64,000 nt of DNA from Actinokineospora iranica (GTDB lineage Bacteria > Actinomycetota > Actinomycetes > Mycobacteriales > Pseudonocardiaceae). The notes below the pieces were generated by a model. That model worked only from the letters and a program-made list of their open reading frames with translations, did not search any database and had not been told where the DNA came from. Positions 8,991-18,160 of the stretch are shown here, in pieces; the stretch's first letter is position 1, and every line of letters starts with the position of its first letter. Location of the stretch: the NCBI RefSeq assembly GCF_900101685.1, contig NZ_FMZZ01000003.1:309886-373885 (forward strand), in the 5' to 3' direction. The position numbers and the translations under genes are program-made.

Positions 8991-9347
8991 ATGACGGCAC
9001 ACCTGCTGCTCGGCAGGCGCGGCGAGGACATCGCGGCGCGCTACCTCGAGAACTCCGGCTATGTGATTCTCGGTCGGAACTGGCGGTGCGAACTCGGCGA
9101 ACTCGACCTCGTCTGCGAGGACGGGTCCCGCCTGGTCGTCTGCGAAGTGAAGACGCGCTCAGGCACCGGCTTCGGCACCCCGGCGGAGTCGGTCACCGAC
9201 GGCAAGGCGACCCGCATCCGCAGACTCGCCACCCGCTGGCGCGTCGACCACGGCATCCCGCCGGGCGAGATCCGGTTCGACATCGTCTCGGTTGTCCTGC
9301 CGCCACACGGTGAGCCCCAGATCCGCCACCTGCGCGGAGCGTTCTGA
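8991..9347 (+). CDS. YraN family (UPF0102) nuclease-like protein
   Basis: A 118-residue UPF0102 protein. The restriction-endonuclease-like core is visible in GRRGEDIAARYLE, ILGRNWRCELGELDLVCEDG and VVCEVKTRSG, giving the E-x-D and E-x-K pattern typical of PD-(D/E)XK folds. Function is not established. The ATG is preceded directly by AGGAGCGG; upstream in-frame codons are not family-like. Its TGA overlaps the ATG of comM. Confidence 0.93.
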   Translation: MTAHLLLGRRGEDIAARYLENSGYVILGRNWRCELGELDLVCEDGSRLVVCEVKTRSGTGFGTPAESVTDGKATRIRRLATRWRVDHGIPPGEIRFDIVSVVLPPHGEPQIRHLRGAF

Positions 9348-10861
9348 TGGTCCTCGCCCGCGCCTGGTCGGTGGCCCTGTTCGGCGTCGACGGCATCACC
9401 GTCGAGATCGAGGCGGACATCGGCGGCGGCAAACCCCGGACCCAGATCGTCGGCCTGCCCGACGCCGCGCTCAACGAGGCCAAGGACCGCGTGCGCGCGG
9501 CCGTGCGCAACAGCGGCATCCAGTGGCCGGACCAGTTGGTCACCCTGGCCCTGTCCCCGGCGGCCCTGCCCAAGGGCGGCTCCGGCTACGACCTGGCGCT
9601 GGCCACCGCCGTGCTCGTCGCCGACCGCAAGATCCCGCCGGACGCCTTCGCCGACACGGTCCTGCTCGGCGAGTTGGCCCTCGACGGCCGCCTCCGCACG
9701 GTCCGGGGCGTCCTCCCGTGCCTGCTCGCCGCCCGCCGGGCCGGGTTGCGTCGCGCGATCGTCCCGGAGCGCGCGCTCGCCGAGGCGTCCCTGGTCAGCG
9801 GCCTGGACGTGCACGGAGCCGCCACCCTGTCCCAGGTGCTCGCCTGGGCCCGCGGCGACACCGAGGCGCTGGCGCGACCAGGGGAAGCCGCCGTCGCGCA
9901 GGCGGCCGCTCCGCCGGACCTGGTGGACGTGGTGGGCCAGCCCGAGGCCCGCTGGGCACTGGAGGTCGCCGCGGCGGGGAGCCACCACATCTTGCTGTTG
10001 GGCCCACCGGGCACCGGTAAGACGATGCTGGCCAAACGACTTCCCGGCCTGCTTCCGCCGCTGCCGCGGGAGCACGCGCTGGAGGTCACCGCCATCCACT
10101 CGGTCGCGGGCGACCTCGCGGCGGAGTCTCCGCTGATCACCGTGCCGCCCTTCATCGCGCCCCACCACACGACCTCGGTTCCCGCCCTCGTCGGCGGCGG
10201 CGTCGGCGTGGCCAAACCCGGCGCGATCAGCAAGGCCCACCGCGGCATCCTCTTTCTCGACGAGGCAGCCGAGTTCCATGCCGACCGCCTGGAGGCTCTC
10301 CGCACCGCGCTGGAGGAAGGCGAGATCCGGCTGGCCCGCCGCGACGCCGTCGTCCACTATCCGGCCCGGTTCCAACTCGTCCTCGCGACCAACACCTGCC
10401 CCTGCGCCCCGCCACGCGAGGCCGACTGCACCTGCGCCCCGTACGCCCGCCGCCGCTACCTCGCGCGCCTTTCCGGCCCGCTCTTGGACCGGGTCGACCT
10501 CCGGGTCCGGATGCGCCCCATCACCGCCATGTCCCGCGCGGGCGACGTCACCCCGGAGTGCACCGCGACGGTCCGGGCCCGGGTCGAAGAGGCCAGAGCC
10601 CGAGCGGCTTGCCGCTGGTCCCCACACGGCTGGCAAACCAACGCGGAAGCGCCCGGTCCCGCGCTGCGCCGCGACTTCTCCCTCCCCCGGGAGGTCACCG
10701 CCCTGCTCGACCGCGGCCTCAACACCGGAGCCGTGACCGCCCGCGGCGCCGACCGCTGCCTGCGCGTCGCCTGGACACTCGCCGACCTGGCAGGAGCCCC
10801 CGCGCCCACCGCGGACCACGTCGCCACCGCACTCGAGTTCCGTGAACGGCGCGCCGCATGA
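9347..10861 (+). CDS. comM: YifB/ComM family Mg-chelatase-like AAA+ ATPase
   Basis: A 504-residue protein with an N-terminal Lon-like/ChlI domain (ARAWSVALFGVDG, GGKPRTQIVGLPDAAL), a Walker A GPPGTGKT near residue 219, Walker B in GILFLDEAAEF, and a C-terminal Mg-chelatase domain. ComM homologues act as branch-migration helicases in natural transformation, and the gene normally precedes dprA. Here that junction is disrupted: dprA begins only after a 547-base duplicated spacer and is then split by a mobile element. Confidence 0.94.
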   Translation: MVLARAWSVALFGVDGITVEIEADIGGGKPRTQIVGLPDAALNEAKDRVRAAVRNSGIQWPDQLVTLALSPAALPKGGSGYDLALATAVLVADRKIPPDAFADTVLLGELALDGRLRTVRGVLPCLLAARRAGLRRAIVPERALAEASLVSGLDVHGAATLSQVLAWARGDTEALARPGEAAVAQAAAPPDLVDVVGQPEARWALEVAAAGSHHILLLGPPGTGKTMLAKRLPGLLPPLPREHALEVTAIHSVAGDLAAESPLITVPPFIAPHHTTSVPALVGGGVGVAKPGAISKAHRGILFLDEAAEFHADRLEALRTALEEGEIRLARRDAVVHYPARFQLVLATNTCPCAPPREADCTCAPYARRRYLARLSGPLLDRVDLRVRMRPITAMSRAGDVTPECTATVRARVEEARARAACRWSPHGWQTNAEAPGPALRRDFSLPREVTALLDRGLNTGAVTARGADRCLRVAWTLADLAGAPAPTADHVATALEFRERRAA

Positions 10862-11408
10862 CAACCGTTTGCGAGCCCCAACCGACTACCAGTCCCACAA
10901 CCGCCTACCGAGAGAGGACTACCGACCGTGCTCGCTGACCACCGCTTCTATCCACGTCCCACCTCACCAGCCCCCACATCGACTCCACGACCAGGCTCTT
11001 GTCGGTCACCAGGTCCGCCGCCCACACGGTCCTGCCGGAGAACGCGGTCGTCAGGCGTCTTCGGTTGGCGGCGCGGCTGCGAATGACATCCGCCTTGCTG
11101 TCGCGCCCCCGTTCCGGGTGCGGAGCCGCCCGCGTCCGCACTGATCCGGTAAGTGCCCCCCGTGCCCACTGCCACTGTCCGCGAGTTCCGCGAACCGCGT
11201 GCCATGCGACCAACGTTGGCAAACCCACAGTCCGTTACCAAGCGAGGAGTTCTCACTGTGTTCGCTGACCACTGCTTCTATCCGCGTCCGACTTCACCCG
11301 GCCGCTCACTGATCTCACGATCAGGTTCTTTTCGGCAGCCAGGTTCTCCGCCCACATGTCCTGGCCGGAGAGCGTGGCGGCCGGGCATGTCCGGCTGGGG
11401 GCACGGTC
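10862..11408. repeat. Imperfect tandem duplication of the comM-dprA junction
   Basis: Two diverged copies of an about 330-base unit fill this gap. The first runs from the comM 3' tip (about 10830) to about 11144. The second starts at about 11160 and runs into the real dprA. Matching landmarks are the comM end (about 10835-10860 versus 11180-11206), GTG-x-TCGCTGACCAC (10928 versus 11258), and the dprA start region (GATGACATCCG at about 11082 versus 11412, then GGAGCCGCCCGCG). No intact conserved gene is present. On the minus strand both copies keep an aligned frame with very high G/C at third positions (ends at 10905 and 11253). Whether it is expressed is unknown. Confidence 0.8.
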
Positions 11409-11655
11409 ATGGATGACATCCGACTTGCCCGGGCGTACCTGGTCCGGGTCGCGGAGCCGCCCGCGCCCGCGCTGGGGGCGCTTGTCGCGGAGTGCGGGCC
11501 GGTGCGGGCCGCGGCGCTGGTGCGGGCGGGACGCGTTCCCGACGCGGTGCGGGACGAGACGTCCGCGCGGCGGGAGCAGGACCTCGCCGCCCACGACCTG
11601 GCCGCCGCCGCTGCTGTGGGGGCGCGGCTCGTGGTGCCGGAAGACATCGAATTCC
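11409..11655 (+). pseudogene. dprA: dprA 5' fragment, interrupted by mobile element
   Basis: About 80 codons match the N-terminal helical domain of actinobacterial DprA (RLARAYLVRVAEPP, a VRAA segment, then GARLVVPED). Homology ends about 11648, exactly where a DprA would continue with EWPAWPLL; that continuation is found near 19700. The frame runs on into unrelated sequence to 11777. The interrupted gene would have coded for the single-strand DNA-binding RecA loader of natural transformation. The ATG overlaps the end of the duplicated spacer. Confidence 0.85.
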
Positions 11656-11703
11656 GTATACGGTTCGCGTGTTGCCCATGGTCGTGTTGCGTGATGGAGC
11701 TGG

Positions 11704-13173
11704 ATGTCCGACGAGTGGATGTTGTTCTGGGTCGGTGTGAGGCTGCGGTCTCTGGGTGGGGATGGGGTGTGGGCTGATCTTCCGGAGCGTGAGGAGCTGC
11801 TGGGGTTCCGTGATCGGCAGCCGATCTTGGTGGGCCCGGACTATCGGGTGGATCCGCGGCTGAGTGAGTTCTTTCGGCGGTCGCGGTTCGCGGTCAAGGC
11901 GCGTGGGACGCAGGAGTCCTACGTGCTGGACTATCGGTTGTTGTTCACGTTCCTGCGCCAGCGCGGGCGGAACTGGGACCAGATCACCTCTGAGGATCTG
12001 GAGAGTTATGAGTATTGGCGGCGACGCGACAGGTATAACCCGGGCCGGATCGGCGGCGCGAAGTGGGGCCGGGAGTTGGCGGCGTTCCGCTTGCTCTACG
12101 ACTGGGCGGTCAAGCACAAGCATATGGCGGGCAGTCCGGTCGTGATGCGCAGGAAGCAGCTTCCTGACGGGAGTTCGGTGGAGGTTCCGGAGCTGGCGCC
12201 GACCGACACTCGCAGCTACAACGTCAAGTGGTTGACACCACGGGCCTACCGGATGTGGCGGGACGTCGGGTTGCGTGGTTACACCGCGGACAACCTTCCG
12301 GATGTGAGGTGGCGTGGCCGTAACGACGGGCGTGACGCCGCGTTCGCTGATTTCGTGCTCAGCAGCGGTCTGCGCAGGCGGGAGGCTGGGTGCCTGTTGT
12401 TGGTGGAGTTGCCGGACACCACTGTGGTGCAGCGCTACTACCCGGCTCAGGTCGCGAAGGAGGTGGCCAAGCGGGAGGGACGATTTTACTACGTCGGGCG
12501 CGGCGCGCTCAAGGCGGTGCAGGCGTACCGTCTCAGCACTCGCGCCGCGGCGGTGGCGCGGGCACAGCGGGCCGGGGTTTACGAGGCGCTTCCGGTCCGC
12601 AAGGTGGTTCAGGACGTCTCTGGCCGGGGCCGGGTGCGGTGGGTCGATGAACGAGGACGTCCCGGCGCGGCGATGTTGGACAATCTCGACGACTTGGACC
12701 GGCTGGACCTCTACTACGAGGGTGAGCATGGGCTGGAGCCGATGGCGGTCTGGTTGACCGAGTCCGGCACGCCGATGCGCTATCGCTCGTGGAATCGGGT
12801 CTTCGGGTTGGCGAACGCGCGGTGCGCGGCGCAGGGACTGGGGTTGTTTTGTTCGCCGCACATGCTGAGGCATTCGTACGCGTTGCAGATGCTGATCTCG
12901 TTGCACTATGCGCTCGATCGAAGGTTGGGGCTGTCTCCGGCCGATCGCAAGTACTACGAACAGGTCTACGGCAACGTCTGGTCGATGGTGAGGGACTTGT
13001 TGGGCCATGCCTCGGAGGAGACCACCAAGTCCGTCTACCTGGAACCGGTCAGGGGACTGCAACTGGACACCTTGCTCAACGACGTCGGTGAGGAAAGCGC
13101 CGACGAGTTGCTTACCCGGTTGGCCGAACAGACCGGCCTGGTCCTGGACGTCCCGCGGGAGATCGGCGCGTGA
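11704..13173 (+). CDS. Tyrosine recombinase, first of trio (TnpA-like)
   Basis: A 489-residue phage-integrase-family recombinase. An N-terminal SAM-like core-binding region (RGTQESYVLDYRLLFTFLRQ) precedes the catalytic domain. The catalytic residues are all present: Arg224 in SSGLRRREAG, His386-x-x-Arg389 in HMLRHSYA, His435 in LLGHASEETT, and the nucleophile Tyr445 in SVYLEPV. It should cut and rejoin DNA at the element ends. The ATG follows ATGGAGCTGG. The stop overlaps the GTG of the next recombinase, so the products are probably made in fixed proportion. Lower G/C at third positions in places than neighbouring housekeeping genes fits acquisition. Confidence 0.9.
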   Translation: MSDEWMLFWVGVRLRSLGGDGVWADLPEREELLGFRDRQPILVGPDYRVDPRLSEFFRRSRFAVKARGTQESYVLDYRLLFTFLRQRGRNWDQITSEDLESYEYWRRRDRYNPGRIGGAKWGRELAAFRLLYDWAVKHKHMAGSPVVMRRKQLPDGSSVEVPELAPTDTRSYNVKWLTPRAYRMWRDVGLRGYTADNLPDVRWRGRNDGRDAAFADFVLSSGLRRREAGCLLLVELPDTTVVQRYYPAQVAKEVAKREGRFYYVGRGALKAVQAYRLSTRAAAVARAQRAGVYEALPVRKVVQDVSGRGRVRWVDERGRPGAAMLDNLDDLDRLDLYYEGEHGLEPMAVWLTESGTPMRYRSWNRVFGLANARCAAQGLGLFCSPHMLRHSYALQMLISLHYALDRRLGLSPADRKYYEQVYGNVWSMVRDLLGHASEETTKSVYLEPVRGLQLDTLLNDVGEESADELLTRLAEQTGLVLDVPREIGA

Positions 13174-14978
13174 GCCCGGGCAAGCGGGCCGTCCTGCCTC
13201 CTGCGGGCTACGCGCGGCCGAGCAACCTGTCCTCCGATGGTTTGACCGTGAGCGTGGTCGCGGAGGACGGCGAGGAGTTGGGTGAGGTAGATTTTCAGGC
13301 CGCGCGGGGGCCGGAGAAGTTGCGCTTGCAGGTGGTGGCGGCCTTCGCCAAGGCGTGCTCGTCGACGGGCACCTGGACCCGTTACTCGACCTGCGAGAAT
13401 TACGGCGGCCTGCTCAAGCGCTTCCTGGTGTTCGTTGCTGACCTGGACACACCGCCAGCGGAGGTCGGCCAGATCACGCCGGGGATATGGTCGCAGTGGC
13501 TGCTGTCCGGGCAGGGACGGGGCCATTCGGCGCGTTTGATCGTGCGGAAGATCCTGGTGGACACCGGTGCCCTCCCGGCTGAGACCACGGCGGTCATCGC
13601 GGTTCGTTCGGGGCGACGGAAACCGTCCAAGCAGGTCGAGGCATACACCCTGGCCGAGTTCAAGCTGGTCCGGGCGACGGCGCGGCGGGAGGCGACGCGG
13701 ATCGAGCGCCGCGTCGCCGCCGGGCTGACCTTGTTGGCCCGCTACCGCGGTGGCGAGTTTCCCGCTGGGAGCTACGAGGCCCGGTTGGGAGCTCTGTTGG
13801 ATCAAGTGTCGTGGACCGGTGACGTCGACCGATACGGCGACGGGCAGCTTCACGAGCGTGTTCGGGAGGTCTGTCGGTTGGTTCCAGGTGGCTACCGGGG
13901 CGTGATGAAGATGTTGTTCCCGTCGGCGACCGAGATCGGGGCACTGGCGGCTTTGCTCGTCTGCGAGGAGGGCTGGAACCTGTCGGTGCTGGAGTCGATG
14001 GATGTTCCGGACTTTCGTCCCGACGGCGGGATCGGCGATGTCGAGATTCACCGCGTGTCCACTTTGAAGCATCGCCGCCCGGTCGGGAGCAAGCACGCGA
14101 GCAACAACCTGGTGGATCTCGGTGACGGCTCTGCGGGGCAAGCATTGCGGAAGGTTGTGGGTATCACCGCCGAGGCGCGGGCCTGCCTGGGGCGCGCAGG
14201 CACTCCGACTCGTCGGCTGCTGGTCGGGCATCGGGTCCGACGCCGGCGAGACGGCCGCGGCCCGTGGTTGATCGGTGCGCCCAAGCACGTCATCGACATG
14301 TGGTGTGAGTACTTGGCGCTGGAGTCGCCGAGTGGCGGGGTGTTGAAGGTGGGGGCCGCGCGGCTCAGGCAAACCCACCAAGCGTTGTTCGGCGGTCCCC
14401 GGCAGAACACCCTGCGCACCCACGAGGACGTCTACCTGCTGCGCAACGCCCAGGTGCGCGCCGAGTCAGCCGACGTGGTCGCCGCCGGCCTGCAGGGCGC
14501 GGTCGATCACGCCACCGCGACGGTGAGAATGCGCCTGCTTCGGGCCTCGCCCACTCCGGACGAGAGCGAACTCGCCCAGTTGGCGGAGCAGGCGGGGATA
14601 CCGCTGCGCCAGGTCCAGGAGTTGGTGCGCGGAGACCTCGACACCGCCACCGGCGCCTGCCGAGACTTCGCCCACAGCCCGTTCACCCCCGACGGGCCGT
14701 GCTCGGTGTCCTTTCTGATGTGTTTCGCCTGCGACAACGCCCTGGCCACTCCGCGGCACCTGCCCCGCATCGTCTACCTGCACGACGCCCTCGCCGGTTT
14801 GAGGTCGGTGGTGAGCGGGGCGGCCTGGACCGCGGACTGGGCACGGCATTACTCGCGGGTCGGCGACCTGCTGGCCGCTTGCACCACACCCGCCGAGCGT
14901 TCCGCCCTGCGCGGTCGGCTGACCGACCGCGACCGCGTGCTGATCGACCAGGTCCTCGACCGCAGGCTGGACTCGTGA
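13170..14978 (+). CDS. Recombinase-like protein, second of trio, catalytic residues apparently lost
   Basis: A 602-residue protein lying between two tyrosine recombinases and coupled to both by GTGA overlaps. It has an N-terminal core-binding-like region (TGTWTRYSTCENYGGLLKRF) and a fold-compatible C-terminal half. The expected catalytic positions look substituted. The Arg-I loop reads EEGWNLSVLESM without the arginine. The HxxR box reads HEDVYLLRN. The GH...Y box reads AVDHATATVRMR with no tyrosine. I infer a structural or DNA-binding partner rather than an active strand transferase. This rests on motif reading only; a structure-based alignment could shift the assignment. Confidence 0.75.
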   Translation: MSPGKRAVLPPAGYARPSNLSSDGLTVSVVAEDGEELGEVDFQAARGPEKLRLQVVAAFAKACSSTGTWTRYSTCENYGGLLKRFLVFVADLDTPPAEVGQITPGIWSQWLLSGQGRGHSARLIVRKILVDTGALPAETTAVIAVRSGRRKPSKQVEAYTLAEFKLVRATARREATRIERRVAAGLTLLARYRGGEFPAGSYEARLGALLDQVSWTGDVDRYGDGQLHERVREVCRLVPGGYRGVMKMLFPSATEIGALAALLVCEEGWNLSVLESMDVPDFRPDGGIGDVEIHRVSTLKHRRPVGSKHASNNLVDLGDGSAGQALRKVVGITAEARACLGRAGTPTRRLLVGHRVRRRRDGRGPWLIGAPKHVIDMWCEYLALESPSGGVLKVGAARLRQTHQALFGGPRQNTLRTHEDVYLLRNAQVRAESADVVAAGLQGAVDHATATVRMRLLRASPTPDESELAQLAEQAGIPLRQVQELVRGDLDTATGACRDFAHSPFTPDGPCSVSFLMCFACDNALATPRHLPRIVYLHDALAGLRSVVSGAAWTADWARHYSRVGDLLAACTTPAERSALRGRLTDRDRVLIDQVLDRRLDS

Positions 14979-17179
14979 CCGGGCCTTTCACGGAAGCCGG
15001 GGTGGTACTGGTCGATCCCGACCCCACCGTCGTGGTCCTGCCCGCGACATCAGTGCGCCCGGGCGTGTCTCCCGAGGGGTTGCCGCGCTTCGGCGACGAC
15101 ATCTGGCAACTGGCCTTCCTCATCGGCAAGGACACCACCACCAGTTCCGCGCTGCGATGGGACAAGTTTCCGGCCGTGTTCCGCGACAACTTCAAACGTC
15201 TCGCCTGGGCTGTGATCAACATCGACACCCCCGAGGCCATCCTCGCTCGTCCCGGTTCCACCAGCCGCGCCCGGCTGAGGGGCAGCAGCCTCACGCACAC
15301 CGTCAAGGCTTGGAAGGCGTTCGCCGCGTGGCTGATCACCAGGCGGATCACCAGGTTGTCCGACGTCACCGCCTCGACCCTGGCCGACTACGCAGTCTCC
15401 CTGCGCGAGGCCAAGCGAACCCGCAATTATTCCGCTCGCCAGCTCTTGGCGCTGACCAGGATCTGGGCCTACGCGCCCTACATGCTGCCCGGAGATCGGC
15501 TTCCCATGCCGCCCTGGGACGAGCACGGCGTGGACGATTACCTGGGCGCCCCGCAGGGAAGCAGGGGGCGCAACCGCCGCGTCCCGATCCACCCGGCGAC
15601 CATGTCGCCGCTGCTGGTCTGGGCGATCCGGTTCGTCACCGACCTCGCCCCCGACATCCTCGCCGCCCGCGAGGAGTCCATCAGGCTGCTCGCCAACGTC
15701 CCACAGGTCAGAAGCCCCGGCGAGGACGCGGTCCTGACCGCCTACTTCGAGCACCTCAGGACCACCGGCCAGCCCCTTCCCGGCACCACGTGGTTCGGTG
15801 CCCGCGGACGCCTGCTCGCTGATCGTCCACACAACGCAGGCACGGCCATCAGCGGCCGCTACATCGCGGCCACGCTCGGTATCTCGGCACCGGCGGTCAC
15901 CGCCGCGATCGACCGCCTGCGTCCCCGACTCCGCGAGCTTCCTATCTCCTCCCGGTCCGATCTCGACGTCGAGCTCACCGCTCGTCTTGGCGATCGACCG
16001 TGGATGCGGGGAATCGACTTCGATCAAGCTCCGATGCTCGTCATGCACCTGAGCACAGCCTGCCTGATCGTGATCGCCTACCTGTCCGGGATGAGGCCCG
16101 AGGAAGTGCTGCACCTGCGGCAGGGGTGCTGTGCTCCAACCGAGAGTTCCGAGGACGGCATCGTCCGCTATCACGTCACCGGGCTGCACTTCAAAGGCGT
16201 CAACGACGACGAGGGCAACAGCGCCCCCGCTGGTGAGCTTCGCGATCAGCCCTGGACGGTCATCGCACCCGTCGCCGCGGCTATCACCGTCCTGGAACGG
16301 CTCACCGAGCCCGGCGGACTCTTGTTCCCGGTCGCGATCGACGGACACGGAGCGAGGTCCGGCGGAGTCACAGCCTGGCGGGGCGCCGGTCTGACCACGA
16401 GGACCGCGGCCTTCCGAGTCGGCAGATTCATCGCCTTCGCCAACGAATTGGCCCGTGACCACGCTCGCGACCACGAACTCGTTCCCGAGGACCCGGCCGG
16501 GCCGATAAGTCTGTCACGGTTCCGGCAGACCATCGGGTGGTTCGTCAACCGCCTGCCCGGCGGCCGAGTAGCCCTCGGAATCCAGTATGGCCACCTGCAA
16601 TTGACGATGTCGGAGGCTTATGGCTCCCGCGCAGGCATGGACATGATGGAAATCCTCGATCTGGAACGGGCCCGCACCCTGGTCGATACCCTCGGCCAGG
16701 CCGCCGAGCGCCTGCGCCAGGGGGAACACGTCAGTGGCCCCGCCGCGGACCGCTATGCCGCCGGGGCTTCCGAGTTCACCGCCACATACCAGGGTGGTCA
16801 CCTGACTGAACGGCAGCACAAGGCGCTACTCGGCAACCATCGGTTGCGCGTGTTCGACCACGACGAAGCGTTGCTCGCCTGCAACCACAACCCACTGACC
16901 GCGCTCTGTGACCCCGACAGGGCCACCCCCGGCCGCTCGACGGCCACACCCAGCTTCGACCGCTGCAACACCGCCTGCGTCAACGTCGCCCGCACCGACA
17001 CTCATATCGACCGCGTCCGCCGCGAGGTCGAGCACCTACAGGACGAGATCGACACCGGTCTCGATCCACACCCCATACGAGAACGCCACCGACAGCGCCG
17101 CCTTACCCTCCTGCGCATCATCGACCAGCACGAACGCGGCCGACCCGACCCCCACGATCGTCCGGAGCCTGCACAGTGA
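14975..17179 (+). CDS. Tyrosine recombinase, third of trio (TnpB-like)
   Basis: A 734-residue recombinase, long for the family, as in Tn554 TnpB. The catalytic set is visible: Arg374 in YLSGMRPEEV, an atypical box SRFRQT (Arg515/Arg517) where HxxR is usual, His540 in YGHLQLTM and the nucleophile Tyr549 in EAYGSR. A long C-terminal tail contains DEALLACNHN and a cysteine-containing DRCNTACVNVA segment, then an Arg-rich helix. The GTG at 14975 overlaps the upstream stop, and its own TGA overlaps the GTG of the small partner gene. Confidence 0.88.
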   Translation: MTGPFTEAGVVLVDPDPTVVVLPATSVRPGVSPEGLPRFGDDIWQLAFLIGKDTTTSSALRWDKFPAVFRDNFKRLAWAVINIDTPEAILARPGSTSRARLRGSSLTHTVKAWKAFAAWLITRRITRLSDVTASTLADYAVSLREAKRTRNYSARQLLALTRIWAYAPYMLPGDRLPMPPWDEHGVDDYLGAPQGSRGRNRRVPIHPATMSPLLVWAIRFVTDLAPDILAAREESIRLLANVPQVRSPGEDAVLTAYFEHLRTTGQPLPGTTWFGARGRLLADRPHNAGTAISGRYIAATLGISAPAVTAAIDRLRPRLRELPISSRSDLDVELTARLGDRPWMRGIDFDQAPMLVMHLSTACLIVIAYLSGMRPEEVLHLRQGCCAPTESSEDGIVRYHVTGLHFKGVNDDEGNSAPAGELRDQPWTVIAPVAAAITVLERLTEPGGLLFPVAIDGHGARSGGVTAWRGAGLTTRTAAFRVGRFIAFANELARDHARDHELVPEDPAGPISLSRFRQTIGWFVNRLPGGRVALGIQYGHLQLTMSEAYGSRAGMDMMEILDLERARTLVDTLGQAAERLRQGEHVSGPAADRYAAGASEFTATYQGGHLTERQHKALLGNHRLRVFDHDEALLACNHNPLTALCDPDRATPGRSTATPSFDRCNTACVNVARTDTHIDRVRREVEHLQDEIDTGLDPHPIRERHRQRRLTLLRIIDQHERGRPDPHDRPEPAQ

Positions 17180-17685
17180 CCGACCTCGACCAACCGGGCC
17201 CGCGCACCGGGTCGATCGCCGACAGCGTCGGCAGGCTGCTGGCGCAGGCAGCCGACGCGTCGGGCGACCGCGGCGCGACCGACGCCAAGGAGATCACCGC
17301 GATCACCGACGCCATGGTGCGCCTGCTCGCCGGGACGCCGCTGCGCTCGGACGGCAAGTTGACCGTCAAGTCCCTCGCCGCCGAGGCCGGGCTGCTACGC
17401 AACAAGCTCACCCACAAGCACACCGGTCTCAAAGACTTGTTCAACGCCCTGGTCATAGCCCAGAACACACGGCCCGCGCTCACCGAGGACCTCCATCGCG
17501 ACAACGACGAACTCCGCGCTCGCCTCGCGAAGATCACCCACGAACGAAACGAGCTGAAAACGGCCAACGCGCACTTCGCCCGCGTTGTCCACGTCCTGGA
17601 AGTCGAGAACCACCAACTCCGAACCTCAGCTGAGGAACACGGCAACGTCCGTGCACTCCGACGTTCGTCCCCGGTCCCCCCTTGA
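17176..17685 (+). CDS. Small coiled-coil partner of the recombinase trio (TnpC/DUF6262-like)
   Basis: A 169-residue protein. Residues about 50-80 (DGKLTVKSLAAEAGLLRNKL) resemble a helix-turn-helix, and residues about 100-150 form a heptad-rich coiled coil (DNDELRARLAKITHERNELK). Small proteins of this layout follow recombinase genes in Tn554-type elements, where TnpC influences efficiency and orientation. The GTG start overlaps the upstream stop. A perfect hairpin 150 bases downstream ends the unit. Confidence 0.8.
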   Translation: MTDLDQPGPRTGSIADSVGRLLAQAADASGDRGATDAKEITAITDAMVRLLAGTPLRSDGKLTVKSLAAEAGLLRNKLTHKHTGLKDLFNALVIAQNTRPALTEDLHRDNDELRARLAKITHERNELKTANAHFARVVHVLEVENHQLRTSAEEHGNVRALRRSSPVPP

Positions 17686-17835
17686 CAGGCAGCTCGTCAC
17701 GAGCGTCTCGATCCTCTGGCGATTCGAGCACGATCGAACCACGTGCTCGCCTGGAAGAGTCGTCTCGATCACACTGACGAGCCTCAGGCGAGGGAGACGA
17801 GTTGTTGCAGTTGACCGGCTGCCGAGAGGATCCGG

Positions 17836-17866
17836 CCGGGACGCCGCCACGAGGGCGGCGTCCCGG
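17836..17866. terminator. Bidirectional hairpin between recombinase operon and cargo
   Basis: Perfect 13-base arms (17836-17848 and 17854-17866) with a five-base loop lie between the converging small coiled-coil gene and the minus-strand membrane protein gene. Position and symmetry support termination from both sides. Confidence 0.7.
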
Positions 17867-17872
17867 ACCTCA

Positions 17873-18160
17873 TCACCGCCCGCGCCGGACCAGTCCGTGA
17901 AGCGCTCCGGCGGCGGTCAAGCCACCGAGCAAGGCCGCCGCGATGCCGCTGGCCAGTCCGACCACCAACCCGGTCGCGGGACTGACCGCGGCCGCCGCCA
18001 AACCCGCGGGAACTCCCGCTGCCAGGCCGACGAACAGCCCGACCATGGCCGCCAGAGCGACGATCACCAGAGTGCGCAACCCGAACAGCGAGTCCAGGTC
18101 GTCCGGACTCTCTCGTTCGGGATTCGGTTTGTTCCGCACGTGAGAAACACCTACAGTCAT
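17873..18160 (-). CDS. Small two-helix membrane protein, element cargo
   Basis: A 95-residue protein with a hydrophilic N-terminal about 30 residues, followed by two Gly/Ala-rich hydrophobic segments (TLVIVALAAMVGLFVGLAAG, then GLVVGLASGIAAALLGGLTA). It ends in a positive tail (VRRGR). I do not recognise the family. The ATG is preceded by AGAAAGGG. An upstream extension in the same frame to 18283 is not supported by any start signal. It lies inside the dprA-interrupting element and converges on the recombinase operon. Confidence 0.6.
   Translation of the reverse strand: MTVGVSHVRNKPNPERESPDDLDSLFGLRTLVIVALAAMVGLFVGLAAGVPAGLAAAAVSPATGLVVGLASGIAAALLGGLTAAGALHGLVRRGR

Noticed and set aside
10928-11416. 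Two 52-codon plus-strand frames (start V-x-ADH-x-FYPRPTS) with upstream Shine-Dalgarno-like sites
   Set aside because: Equal length is explained by duplication. Third positions are A/T-rich and substitutions are not conservative, unlike the minus-strand frame.
11704-13173. Simple prophage integrase
   Set aside because: No phage genes accompany it, three recombinases are coupled together, and the insertion is in a protein gene rather than a tRNA.
14699-14974. Upstream extension of the third recombinase
   Set aside because: It overlaps the second recombinase by over 270 bases and looks like an Arg-rich shadow; the GTGA overlap at 14975 is the standard start.
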